From contig CAXKWD010000007.1 of NCBI GenBank assembly GCA_964059195.1, positions 149,717,769 to 149,781,768 on the forward strand: a DNA stretch of 64,000 nt, written 5' to 3'. The translations under genes and the position numbers were made by a program. This document shows, one piece after another, positions 34,122-47,300 of the stretch (positions are counted from its first letter, which is position 1; every line of letters begins with the position of its first letter). The notes under the pieces were generated by a model. The model did not search any database. It was not told the DNA's origin and saw only the letters and a list, made by a program, of their open reading frames with translations. The DNA comes from Ectobius pallidus. Taxonomy: Eukaryota; Arthropoda; Insecta; Blattodea; Ectobiidae.

Positions 34122-35078
34122 GGCTGCGTTCGGGGAGCTCGCTTTCAGCGCTAAAAGCGTGCTTTGGTCGTTCGGGGAGCTCGCTCACAGTGCTGTGAGC
34201 GCGTATCTGACATCACGGTTTGAAAGCGTTTGACGTCACCGCTCGTGCTAACAACGCTTTTTCTGGAGAAGTGAGGCACAAGATGCTGCGGACGCTATTA
34301 GCGATTTCATTGGTCCCCGAACGTCGTCTGCAGGTTTAGTTTAGTTTATTGTACAAAACATACATGAACATTGTTAATATAATACATACATGAACATTGT
34401 TAATATAATACATACATGTACAAAAACATGTAATACATACATGTACATTGAACATTGTTAATATTTATAAAATATATACCTTACAATACATACATAAAAT
34501 AATGCATACCATACAAATTAATGTTACAAAGAAAAATAACAAATACAAAAATAGATAAAGGATAAGCTTTTTTTACTTTAGCTTTAGGTCCGGCAGGATT
34601 TATTATGAAGTTAAGAAGTCTAAAGGTTTAAAAGGTCCAGACTGAAAACAGAAACGGTAAAATCTGGTCATGTTGTTTAATGATTTTCAGTTGGGTGTTT
34701 TATGTTTTATGTCATCTAGTGAGTATGGGCAAAGTTTTATAAGCCAAGATTTTAAGGTCGTCTGCTGTAGGTATTATTCTCATCCCGTGTAAAGTTTGGA
34801 CCGTGGCAGAAAAATGCAATGTTCGCGTTTCCTTAAGCTGCCCAGATGGAAGGGTTTGCGAGATAATATTCAATCTCTTCTTTTATAATTAGCGCAATAG
34901 CGGTCAAAAAACTTTCCTTCGACCCTCTGATGCCATATTCACCGCCATTGTTTAAAAGCCCCTTCGTTGCTGTTTAGCGTTCGGGGAGCTTCGTAGCGCG
35001 AGATGCTAATAGTCTCCCCGAATGGCACTCTGAGCGTTTCGTACTCACAGCGCGAAAGCGAGCTCCCCGAACGCAGCC
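34122..35078. mobile_element. PIF/Harbinger-like element, TTA target duplication
   Basis: Perfect 25-bp TIRs start GGCTGCGTTCGGGGAGCTCG and end with its complement. TTA flanks both sides (34119-34121, 35079-35081). The interior carries an unrelated insertion starting GTTTAGTTTAGTTTATTGTA near 34335 with ACATACATGAACATTG repeats. No transposase is seen. Confidence 0.88.
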
Positions 35079-35268
35079 TTAGAATTCTCATGAGATGGAC
35101 TTGTTAAATGTCTCCTAGGGATTAAAATGGAAAGCAATCAAACCTCCAATAATTTGCTATTAAATGCATCAGTTGGAGAATGGAAAGAAAAAAGTTAATG
35201 GTTAATGAGTGAATTTTGAACATGTTTTAATGTGATCTTTTTACATGTGAGATACAGGGAATTGTTTT

Positions 35269-35350
35269 TCATTGGAGAGCTTTGAGTTTCTCCTTAAGAG
35301 CTTTTATTTCAACGCCTTCCCAATGGCATGGTTTGATGGCATCCAGGAAT
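35269..35350 (-). CDS. aldo/keto reductase (left copy) last coding exon
   Basis: 82 nt, acceptor TCTGTTCCAG. It encodes FLDAIKPCHWEGVEIKALKE, then KLKALQ and a TGA at 35269-35271. The HWEG motif and the exact length match the paralogue's last exon. It sits 3.4 kb from exon 6, separated by two Harbinger-like insertions and other repeats. Confidence 0.85.
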
Positions 35351-38300
35351 CTGGAACAGAAAGATAATGGATTGATACGCATACTACCAATGGAATTGTG
35401 GGTACCGGTACTGTTGATATTTCACCTGTCTTCCCCATCTTCTGTGCTCAGACCGTGGTAGGACTAAAAACTAAACTCCTTGGCGCTACATCCCTGGAGG
35501 GACTTGGCCTACCACCCGACCGCTGCGTCATCTACCATAGGCAGATGGCAGGATTGGGGGCATGTGGTCAGCATGCCGACATGACTGTGGTAGGAACATT
35601 ATATAATATTACCGATTCTGGTGGTAGTAAACAAATTGTTCATTCTGTCAGATGCCCAAGTAATTCAACAATTTTTAATAAGCCTGTGTCTCTAGTTTCC
35701 TTAATACCAACAGTAAGGATCAATTGTTAAAATGGGTTCTTAATGGCAGTTGAAAGCAGCGATTGTCAAGCCATGTCCGTGGTCCAAATCTTTGTATAAT
35801 TTCTGAAACAAAGACAGGCAATGTTCTGCCTCTAGATATAAACCAAAGTCTATTGTTTTACAACTTTCAGTATAGAAAATAAAATCAGGAAAACTGATGT
35901 AACGAAGTGCCAGAATGCAGTTTAATCAGTGATAATTACAATTATGATATGCAGATAGTTATTTTTGTAATCAATTTTTTAGTTAAGCTCCAGATCAGTT
36001 CATTAAGCAGGGCTTACAGAAGAGCAAAGATCTAAAGTTCGATAAGCATATTACATTAGGTCTATTGCTTGCACAGGAGCATTTATACTGAAAAATACAT
36101 TAAAATATAATGAAGATATCGGTAACTGTATAATTCAATAGAATACAAATATTAGGCCTATATCAACAGCAGCTGTGTTTAATTATTAAATGGCTAGATG
36201 TGTTTTAAATCTTTTATTTATTTATTTATTTTGATAAGCATTAGTGAAGGAGTGACAGAACGAAATTATAACAAATGCCTCACATCTAAAGTAAGGTGTG
36301 ATGTAATCAATTTACAAACATCTGACTGTGCATTGTGGTCAAAGCCCTCAGTGATTAGCAACGCGGCTTTGTAATATTGTCATGATTTGCCATTTAAAAA
36401 GCATATGACCTTTACTTAGTCATTAATCCGGTTATGGGTCAACTGATTTGGTCCAAAATCAATAGGCTTCTTGCCAGAGATGTTATAAATCCGTATACCA
36501 AATTTCATGAAAATCCAAGAAAGCGTATTTGAGTTATCGCATACAGTCCCACGGAAAGACATTTCCCGTCCACCATACAGTTTCATAAAGTACCATACTG
36601 GCATTTAATAATCAGTATTTCTTTGTGTTACCTGGTCAATACATTGTCACAGAAACAAATACAAAAAAATTCTGTCTGTTCTAACCAGGAATTTGTTGTG
36701 AACTTATCTTCATATTTAAAATTGGAACACTAATCCTGATTTGCACTGATCGCATCTTCAACATTTTACAACCAATAAAAAATCCTTTATTCTGATTGGT
36801 CGATGCACTCCAACCTCTGCCCACCAATCACAAAATTTAATTTTACTAAAAAATTAAATATTAGCTGTTATCCCTAAGGCCGCAGAGATGTCAACGACCA
36901 AAAGTTTGGATGTTCTATATCCCTTCAGCCTTTAGCCCTCGAAACCATTATTAATTATCATCATATTTATTAATATTTAATATTATCAAGAACCCTTTGT
37001 CTACTTATTATACAGTGTAAACATAGGGCGAAAGTTTGTTGTGTAAGAATAAACCATTAATAGTAGGCTTTCAATATCCTAATTCTGAATGCAGTTTCTA
37101 CTAACTAAAGAATTGATTTTAGCCTACCTTACAGTCTCTAAGGCCGGTATTCATAGTCGGTGACTTAAGAACGACTTTATAAAGCTAAGCTTATTGACAA
37201 GTCGACTTATATGGTATTCATATTCATAGTCTTCTTTAAAGTCGTACTTTGTTAAGTCTGACTTCATAAAGCTCTACTTGTTCTACATATTAATGTTGAA
37301 CTAGATAATATGAAAAATCGCACGTTCACTGCCACAACAATTGAATTAGTGAATAGTGTTTCAGATTTTTTTCAGATTTCGTGTAATGCAAAGCCATCTG
37401 GGTACGCATTTTGCTATCGTGATATAAAAATACAGACGGTGCTGTGCATTGTAAACAAAGAAATCATTTCATCCAGTCATATTTTGCAGCATGTAACTAA
37501 ACTGATCCGTCGTTTCTTGAGAATATTTTATGTATATTTTGGACATTGTTCAGAATTAATACCGGTACGCTTATGTACTGTATTTATTTTGATATTACAT
37601 ACTGTTTTAGGGAGATTCAAAACAGCTTAGGAATCTTTGTGGTGATGTGAAACGCCAGCAGAGATAAATTCTGATGCAAGATAGTCAATTGATATTTCCA
37701 AAATTGTGTCTTCTTGAAACGAAAATCTCTTTTAAATTCATTTTCACTGTAGAATTTGAATGGATTCATCATGTTTCGCAAATAACGCTTTGGGGCACGA
37801 TTTCCTTTTAATACAGATCCTCAAAATCACTATCCATGGTTCTGATTTAAACTGAAATAAGTCAGGGGGACCCTTGACTTGATAAAGCACGACTTATTTC
37901 GACAAGTAAGTAGTAGTAGTATTTTTATTCATCCAGTAACATCATTATACATGACATTGGATACGTCTCAAATATACACAAAAAACACAAATTAAGATGA
38001 GATATGTACAAATCACACAGCTGTGCAAAACTAAAAAAAAAAAGAACCTTAGAATCTAAATAAGAAACAAATAAGAATAAGAATAATACCTCAAAATTTA
38101 CAAATGGACAAATACTATAACTAAAGACAAACAGATACATTAAGATTTTATATTAATTACACATTTCAATAAACTCGTTAATGTCATATGGACAGCAATT
38201 CAATAGAAATCCCCTTAATATTACTTTAAATTTCTGGCATGAAGGTATTTCCTTAATGTACGATGGTAATTTATTGAATAAGTAGAGGCCGGTGTAAAGG

Positions 38301-41300
38301 AAACTTTTCTGGTAGGCATTAGTGTTATGCAATGGAGTAAAGAGAGCATGCTTATTTCTAGTATTGTATGAGTGTACATCCGAATTGGTTAAATATGTAT
38401 GCAAGTTATTTTTCATAAAAATTAAGGTTTCATATATGTAGATACTTGGTAGAGGTAATATGTTTAACTTTTTGAAGAATATCCTACAACTAGTTGTTCT
38501 GCTAACTTTCATCATAATTCTAATCACTTTCTTTTGTAGTTTGAAGATTGTTATAGCATGTGATGAATTTCCCCAAAAAATAATTCCATAAGTTAGCAAT
38601 AAGTTCGACTTTGCCAAGTCTCACTTTATAAAGTAAGTAACTACGTCATAAGTACGACTTGTTTATGCCAGAAACTCAACTTATGACGAGATTAAGTTCG
38701 ACTTGGATATAAGTACAACTTATTACGACTATGAATACCGGCCTAAGATGAATATATCCCTAACAATACTACATGTCACTTACTTGGCTCTGACTTCTTG
38801 CAGTGTTTGTTTCTCAAGTTCTGTTAGTCCATTGAACATAGTGTCAAGGTTCATGTTGAGTACTTCCCTAGTGTTCATACCCACAAGATGTGTGCAGTGT
38901 CCTGGTTGTTGGTATGTGTAGTGCATTGCTAGTTTTCCTAGCTCCACTCCTCTCTCCTGAAAATCACAATCAAGTTGCATTCAACTCGGACCATATAACT
39001 TTTTGTAGCAGCATTCTTGAACTACTGTGTATTTTTGAAGTGAAACTTCTTTAGCTGCGGTAGGGGTAAATCCAGAGTTTGTGTCACGCTAAAAAATCAT
39101 CACGAAATTGGTGAGGTGAGACGGAACGGATTGCACAGAAAACAATCAAGTGAATGATTAGGCTTATCCAAAATAAAAAAAAATAAAAATTAAAAATCCA
39201 TAATCCAAAATTTAAAAAATCTAAAAATCCAAAATAAAAAATCGAAAATCCAAAAATAAAAAATTCAAAGATCCAAAATTAAAAAGTCCAAAAACCTTTT
39301 TCCTATTAATTACCTGCAGACTCTCGTGAAAGAAATTTTGTTATGTTGTATTAATTTAGGCATGTGAAAGTGCATAGTCAAGTACGAGTACATGTACAAT
39401 GCTACGACTTTTAAATCGATCACTGTCTGACTTCCACTTACTAGCTATATAATATTCCTCATCTTATATGGGATAAGAAGTCATCTATTTCTCTGGGATC
39501 ATTTATCTCCAAAATTCTTTTAAAATTCAAAATTCAGATGAGGTAAAGGAAAACAATTTGATTTTCTAATCTTTCTGAATTGAACAAAAATTACGGGTAC
39601 TGTCCTATTATTAACTGTACTTGTAATATATGTACTTTTGAACAATACTGACCTTGCAGTATTTGCCTGCCTCTGCACACACTTTCTTGATGTTGTCTGC
39701 TACCGGATGCCATGGAAGTGGGCCACCATTACTCAGCAGACCCATGGACACACCTGCTGCATTGATAATCCCAAGCCCTTTGGACTGAAATATTAGTGCG
39801 GTATTATTATTCTCAATAAAAACATTTACATAATATATAAATACACACACCCACATTATATACAGTCAGCCATTGTGGTCTAGAGGTAGCCTTACGACCA
39901 TTTGGGATTTATCTCCATTTATCTTAAGTCTCCATTTTGTGAACCATTGGGTTAATAGGTCAAGTGATCTTGTGAATCTTTGAGGGAAGATTGGATGTTA
40001 CTGTTTTTAGTGTAAATGACTGAGTCGTCTGCATACAGTGCTAAGAGCCATTCTGGATTAGATGGTACATCATGGATATACAAGGAATACAAAACTTGAG
40101 ACAGGACACCACCTTGGGGAACCCCTGCTTGGATATTGTATGGATCGAAGAGATATGTGACATGTTTTACTTGAAACATTCTTTCTTTGAGGTAATTGTA
40201 TATGAACCTTGTGAAAGCATGCAGTATTTGAAACCTGTAGAGTTTGTAGATAATGGTTACTGTGTGTTCTTTATGCTTAAATCCTTCTGTATATATGAAA
40301 CGAGTCTGTAAAGTGCTTCTTTAGTACTGTTTTGTGCTTTGAATCCAAATTGTTTGTATAATGTCAATACATGCAGACATCTGAAATTTTCAACATAGTC
40401 GGAAGAGGATAATTAACGTAAACCTAAATGGGCAAACATTGATCGATTTGGACGGCACTTATTATGGAGGGACTTTCTGGGCCAGGGAACTCATTTCTGA
40501 AGTTGCTTTTTCCCCAAATGATGCTTTCTAATCGTGGAATGCACTCCAAGGCCGGATTTTTAGCTGTTTCATTATAATTAATTATTATTCATTTAGTTTA
40601 TGAATGATTCACGTGTAAGTGTTAATGAACATAATGTTTTAATTATTTTGCTCTTAATTTTTATTCTTCAAATTAATTATCGTGGGCAAGCCACGGACAC
40701 CTGCTAGTTCTTAATATTACATATCTGGTTAAAAAAACTAATTTATCGCGTACTACTATACACATTCTTTTATAAGGGATATTATTAAGGTTGTCACACC
40801 CTTATTCCACTTACCTCAGCACAAGGCTGTTTCCTACTTTTACAATTCCTTTTCTTGTTGCTTATTCCTTTCCACTAAGAATCTTCAGAAGCAAGTAGCA
40901 GCAAAAAATTGTCATAACGTGAAGCTGTAATAAGATATTACAATAGCCTATAAGCTTATTTTAATTCGGAAATTAGTATTTTAATATCAAAATTTTGATT
41001 AGTGATTCAGAAAAGCTTAATTTCGGGATTTTATCATGTTGCAATCAAGGTGATGCTGTACTTGTGCCTGTTATGTCCTAAGGTCTAGCCAGTAACGCTT
41101 GTGAAAGGGAATTCCCCATTGAGTCCGTTTGACAGAATTTTCAAAGAAGGAAGCTGGCTTAAGTTGAATAATCAGCCAATGACTGAACCAGAATTATTAT
41201 GGGATTGAACTTGTAAACCCTTTTACGTGCGAGATATCGCAACTCACGAAAACTAAATGTGAGGTTATATAAATGGCAATCCTTCAGCACCAGCAAGCAT

Positions 41301-44300
41301 TACTCTTCTGCCAGTCACCATGTAAAGCATTGTTCTTCGGTCCGTCACCAGGACGCATTATTCACTAGCCACTCGCCAAGTACAGACGCACTAGAGATTC
41401 ACCCGTACTGCAGCCTCATTGCAACAGCTTCATTAGAAATTACGGTGGCATATTATCTGCGTCCTAGTGATAAATAAATTGCAGTTAAAATTTACAAGTT
41501 GTTTAAGTTGCAATCGACCACACGATTTCCCTGAAGAGTCTCACATTATAGCCGTGGAACTTCAAGAATTCAACGTACCCAACGGTGTGTCAACCGCCTT
41601 CTAATTTGGATCCCCAACAGCGAGGCCAAGACTCCCTCAAATTTGACTCCCATACGTGTGGCATAATAATCGACGCACCGTCCTTCATCAAACGGTTGTT
41701 TACCCTATTCCTAGTGAAGACTACTTGCTGTACATGGTAGAAATATTTTGGCTTCACACTGCATTAGCAACATTACTGGCCATTCTTATTTGTTCTTACA
41801 TTCTCTATTGAGATTAATAGCTAGTGATATCAGTATCCCTCTCACCTGGAAGTACGGCAGGTATGATTTCACAGTGTCATCTATGAGAGTGTCTCTCGTG
41901 TAGCACAGCACCAGCGATATGGGAACTGTGCTGCGCTCTACCAGTTCCTTGATAGCCGATACTGGATACCCTGTAACACCTATGAAGCGAGCCTTGCCTG
42001 CTTTGACCACGGACTGAAGCGCTGGCAGTGTTTCGTTCACTATTATATCCACGTTCGGTGCAAACTCCACATCATGCACCTACAAATAAAAATAAGTATT
42101 ATCCTCATATCTGTTAGACTTATGCATTCAAATGGATGATTTATCACACACCATAAAATAAATATTGGCTGATTTCTCAGAAGATATTAATTATAGGACC
42201 ATTGTTTGTAAGACTTTCTTGAAATGAAACTTCTTTAGGCACACTAGGAGTAAATCGAGAGCTAACCCGAAGTTGCGTTATGAACAAAATCGTCAAGAAA
42301 GTATTGTAGTGGGGCTGTGACGGACTGCACAGAAAACAATCAACTCAATGATTAGGCTTATCCAAAATTTAAAAAATCTAAAAATCCAAAATTAAAAAAT
42401 ATAAAAATCCAAAATTAAAAAATAAAAAATCCAAAAATTAAAAAAATTTACGGGAGCGCGTGGGGGAAAGGTATCAGGCATTGAGTGGGGGGCTATTACT
42501 GCTTTGAGCTAGTGGCATGGTGAGCCCTTCACCATTATAAAAAATCCAAAATTTAAAAAACCCAAAATTAAAAAATCTAAAATTAAAATATTAAAAATTC
42601 CAGAATTAAAAAATTCAAAGATCTAAAATTATAAATCGAAAAATCCAAAATTAAAAAATCGAAAAGAAAAAATGTCCAACGATCCAAAATTGAAAAAATC
42701 CAATATTCCAAAATTGAAAAAATACAAAAATTAAAAAAATCCTAGTTTCACTTCTGTTGCGTGGCATTCCACGCACCCGATTATTTTTTTCTTGTTTTGA
42801 TACATACGGGGTACTACCTCCATTCTAAATAATGGAATAGATTTTCTACAAGCCATTAAGTCAGCAAATGAGCCTATACGCCCTGTAGAATGCATGCTGG
42901 TAGGCAAGCAAACCAATCCACAGGATCGAAAGTGTTTAATTCAGTCTTATAATAGTGCATCCGTAGATTCAATTTTAGAAAAATAGAACAGGAGACTACA
43001 GGCATTTATGCATATATGCTGGGTGACAGATTTACGTGTAAGAATTAATTTGATTACGTGAATAACATTAGAACCTGTATGATGTCGACATAATCCAGAC
43101 CCAGCAGTCTCAGGCTGTGGTCTACACTCCATAGCGTCTTCTCCTTGCTGAAATCAAACATCTTCTTGGGATCTGTTTCATAGCGAGCCACTTTGGTTGC
43201 AATATAGTATGCTTGTCGAGGAACACCTTTTAATGCCTGAAACATGATATACAGTTGGATATACTCTGGCTTAGCTCAGTTGGTAAAGCAGAGGGATGGA
43301 TAGCCAAAGGTCCTGGGTTCAAATCCCAGGGTCAGGAATTTTTCTCCTATAATATTCTCATGTAATGTCCAACAGAGACAATAATCTGTGGTTCATGAAT
43401 GCATATGCATATATATCCATCTTGAATGTTAACTGTACAATAACATTGGAAGCCCGGTCACCAAAATTACTAATTAGTTTGCCTCACAGCACTGCATATG
43501 ACATAACTTGTCTGTAAGTAAGATAGACCATTAAGGACAATCAGTCATAGGAGAGAGGTTACATCTGGCACTGTGAAGTGAACTCTGGCTTAGCTCAGGT
43601 GGTAGAGCAGTGGCATGGATAGCCAAAGGTCCTGGGTTCAAATCCCAGTGTCAGAGAAATTTTTCTCCTATAATATTCTCATGTCAGCTTGAATATCTAT
43701 TGTATAAGAACAGCCCTGTATTATTTATTATGCAAATAATTTTAGGAATAACTTGCATAGTAAATTTTCAGTCTTTGTAATTAAATGAAAATAGTTTTGC
43801 CTATTGCATTGCCAATTCTACATGGCAGCTTTAAGGAAGAGGAGAGCAATTTTTATGAACAGTGATGGGAAAAGTACAAAAAGAATGTAATTGGGCTGAA
43901 TTACAATTACCTGAGAGACATTTTACTTCATTACAATTGCAAATTACTTTTCAAAAAATAATCAGTAAAATGACAATTACATTTACAATTACTTTACAAA
44001 ATGGCAGCACCTAAAAATTCCTTGTTTTGGGCACAAGCCCAAATTATTAATGAACAAACAAAACACACATCAATTAGAATTTTTTCGGAAACATTGAGTA
44101 ACTTTTTGTTAATATTAACTCTAATTTGGATATTAGTTGCAAAAAACAGTAATGATGACGATATACCAAGCGAGAATGATACTAATACTAACGACTACTA
44201 AATTGTAACAATTACAATTTTATTTTCAGAAGTAAATTACAAGTAGAAATTACATCTTTTAAAAAGTATTGATTACAAGTAAATGGGACCAAAAAAGGAA

Positions 44301-47300
44301 TTGTTACTGTAATCCGATTACTTTTACTCAATTACTTCCCATCACTGGTTATGAATGTGTGAATTCTGTAACCGCTTACCTTTCCCAAGAGTTGTTCTGA
44401 TCGTCCCTGTCCGTACCATGGTGCAGTGTCTATGTAATTGATACCTTGCCTTAGTGCTTCCCTCACACAAGCTATAGCTTCAGCCTCTTCGTATTCCCTG
44501 AAACACAAAAATCTGTACTGATACTAGCATTGTGTTAGTGATAATGGTCATCATTAGACTTACTGAAGGGTCACATTGATATTTTCGAATAACAGTTCAT
44601 AATAAATGAAAGACATCTACTATGGTTTCAACAAAAGAAATAACTTCTGACATTTTGAACAATGCCCATTGGCTGCATGCCCTTTTCTTGTTGGCTCTGC
44701 CTTCATCCCCTGGATTACCTGAGCCATAGGCATGGGCGTACGATGAAATTTTGTTCGGGAGGGGTTCAATGTAAAGTCGTCTCAGCTCCATGTCCTTGCG
44801 CACATTGTGAATTAATACTTCTTTTCAAATTTCTAAACAGTTGTTTTGTAATAATTAATACACTGTAATAAATTAATATGCAGGTCAGTATTTGAATCTG
44901 TTTTTCTTGAGATTTCTATCCATTTCTCGTTTAAGCTAGTCTATAAATAAAAACTTTCTTTTGAAAAATTATCATACTACTGTATGATGTTTAGGGCACG
45001 TTTTTAAAGTCATCTGTAAATCCACCGGTGGAAAAACCCAATTAATGCCGATTACTTCATGATAATTTTGTGATGAGTTCGTGATTACTGTTGGCTTTAC
45101 AAACAGGTTGATGGATTTCGGCATGAGTATTCGAGTTGTCATTTTACAGATTCCAAAGGGATTTTTGTTTACTAGTAATACATCACTGTTATTAAGCTGA
45201 AAACTATCAACACCACGAGGATGTACGAAATTATAAAATATGTAACAACCGAATCATAGTTTTTTTTTTTAAATTAATTTCGTTCCATGATTTCGAAATA
45301 TTGCAGATATTTCGGGAGGGGTTTCAACCCCCTGAACCCCCCCTTACCGTACGCCCATGGCCATAGGTATATCTTCAATCCAACAACAGATTTTGCATTT
45401 GTTGCATGATCATTGCATCACCTTCTCTTGATCATAGATCACAGGGAAGATGTTTGGTGAATTTACTTTGGTGTTTTATTCAATTAACTTGATTCTTGTT
45501 TATCTGTCGTGGGGAACACGTATCCAATTTGGTATTCCCCTGGTAGATGAGGGAAACCCTGTGAAAACTTCACTCAATCAGTTGCTGCAAGACTGTCCCA
45601 TAGCTTCTGAGGCAAATCTTGGGCAATCTGTCATATTCATCTTGCTCGGTATGGCCCACGGGGATCTGAGCATTCCCTGAAGGAGGATTTGTTTCAAATT
45701 TGGTGTGTCTTAGGCATCATCTTGTTCTTGTTCTCTCCTGTTTTCTATTACATATGTGAATGTTCTGAAAGCTACGTTGGCTCCCTTTGTCGTCCAGAAA
45801 CTAAGTTCTGATGGTCGTACTTTGCCTGTTTGTGTGGTTACTTCTCTTAAGCCTCCGCTAGATTGAATCTAAATAGGTTAGGTCTGAAGTACCCTTATCC
45901 TGAGTAGAATTGAAATGTTGTGTTAATCTAGAAGATCTGTTTTTGGTTAAGTTTTCTGCAAACTCTAGGGAAGTAGTCCTTGGTTAGGAGACCCTTTTGG
46001 AAATCTTTCTACCATGGCTCCCACGAATGTACTGTTTATGGTAAGAAATCACTTATTAGGCAGGTAGTAGTTGGAATTTTCTTTTTTACTGCAGCTTAGC
46101 TGTTTCAGATCCCTCCATACTATGTACTTCATTACCAGCTGAGTGTTTTCCCCCCTCGTTAATACCCATAATTTCACCGAAGTCCGAAAGAGTACCCAAC
46201 ACAAATTTCCATCTCATGAAAATTACATTCTTTGTATTAAACAATCACATTCTGAAGAATATACTGGAAGTTTTCGATTGTTTTTGTTATCATTTTCAGT
46301 TTGTGTCTTTCATTCTTATACATATATATACATATACTTTCACTTCTAGAACAATCTACTGTATCTTTTGTCCCAGAAGTGGCATCCATGTCAGATTCAT
46401 TGGTGTGCGACAACATAATGCAAATACTTGCATTGATTCATGGTGTAGGGAAGGTGGATGGCTATTAAACCATTTCCTTCTGTCTGGCCCTTGGTGATTA
46501 GTGGGGTTAGTTTGGTTAGTACATTGTACATTTAGCCTCATTCTTGATTGTCTCTTCAGAAAAGTTATGTGTAAAGAAAATTGAACAAGTGAACTGTAGC
46601 TCAGTCTGAAGTTGTGAATCTGTTAACAGTTGAACGTATATGTAAATAGATGTATGTCCTCAGAGTGGAATTCATTAAAAAGAATCTTGAAAGCATGTCG
46701 CTACCCCGGTAAATCGAGATTCCACCTCCTCGAGATGCCACCTAAGTATCTAACTATGTCTATAGACTCAGAAATTATTATCTAAGGAATAGAGCAGTAG
46801 CTTTACTTTAACCGACTTATCTGGTATGGTACCGGTACTAAATAAATGGGTTTAGCCAAGTTAATAGTGATTTTATTTATGACACCCGCTGCAGAAGCCT
46901 ACGTACTCATCAAGTAAGGTAGTATCACCAACAAAATCAACGCCATTGTCCTATGAGTGATGTAAACTGTCCGACAGAGACCAACCACAAACTCAGATCC
47001 TCTCGTCATATGTGCAAGGAGGTTAAAGACTCATCTCCTGGGTTTTGAATAATATTTTGGTGAAAGTTCACAGGCTTAACAAGTCAACAATTGTATATTA
47101 TTTGTTGGTTTTATGTTTTTTTATTTCTTATACTTTTTTAACGACGGGGATGTACTGCAAGTTAGGCCTGTGCCGGAATTTTGTCCTGCAGAAATTCTTC
47201 TACATCCACGTAAATCTAGAAGAATGAGCCTGTCACATTTATGCATACAAATGACATCGACCTGGACAAGGATCGAACCCACGACCTTGAGCACAGAAAG

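Noticed and set aside
41259..41477. 72-codon plus-strand frame in a GC-richer patch, possible LTR
   Set aside because: I could not find paired LTR ends, a primer-binding site or any gag/pol motif nearby.
43262..43670. Two possible tRNA genes
   Set aside because: The A and B boxes are good, but no anticodon arm folds and both copies continue into the same non-tRNA sequence, as SINEs do.
45450..45680. 76-codon plus-strand frame with a hydrophobic start
   Set aside because: A short signal-like start alone is not enough; no family similarity, no neighbours, no splice partner.
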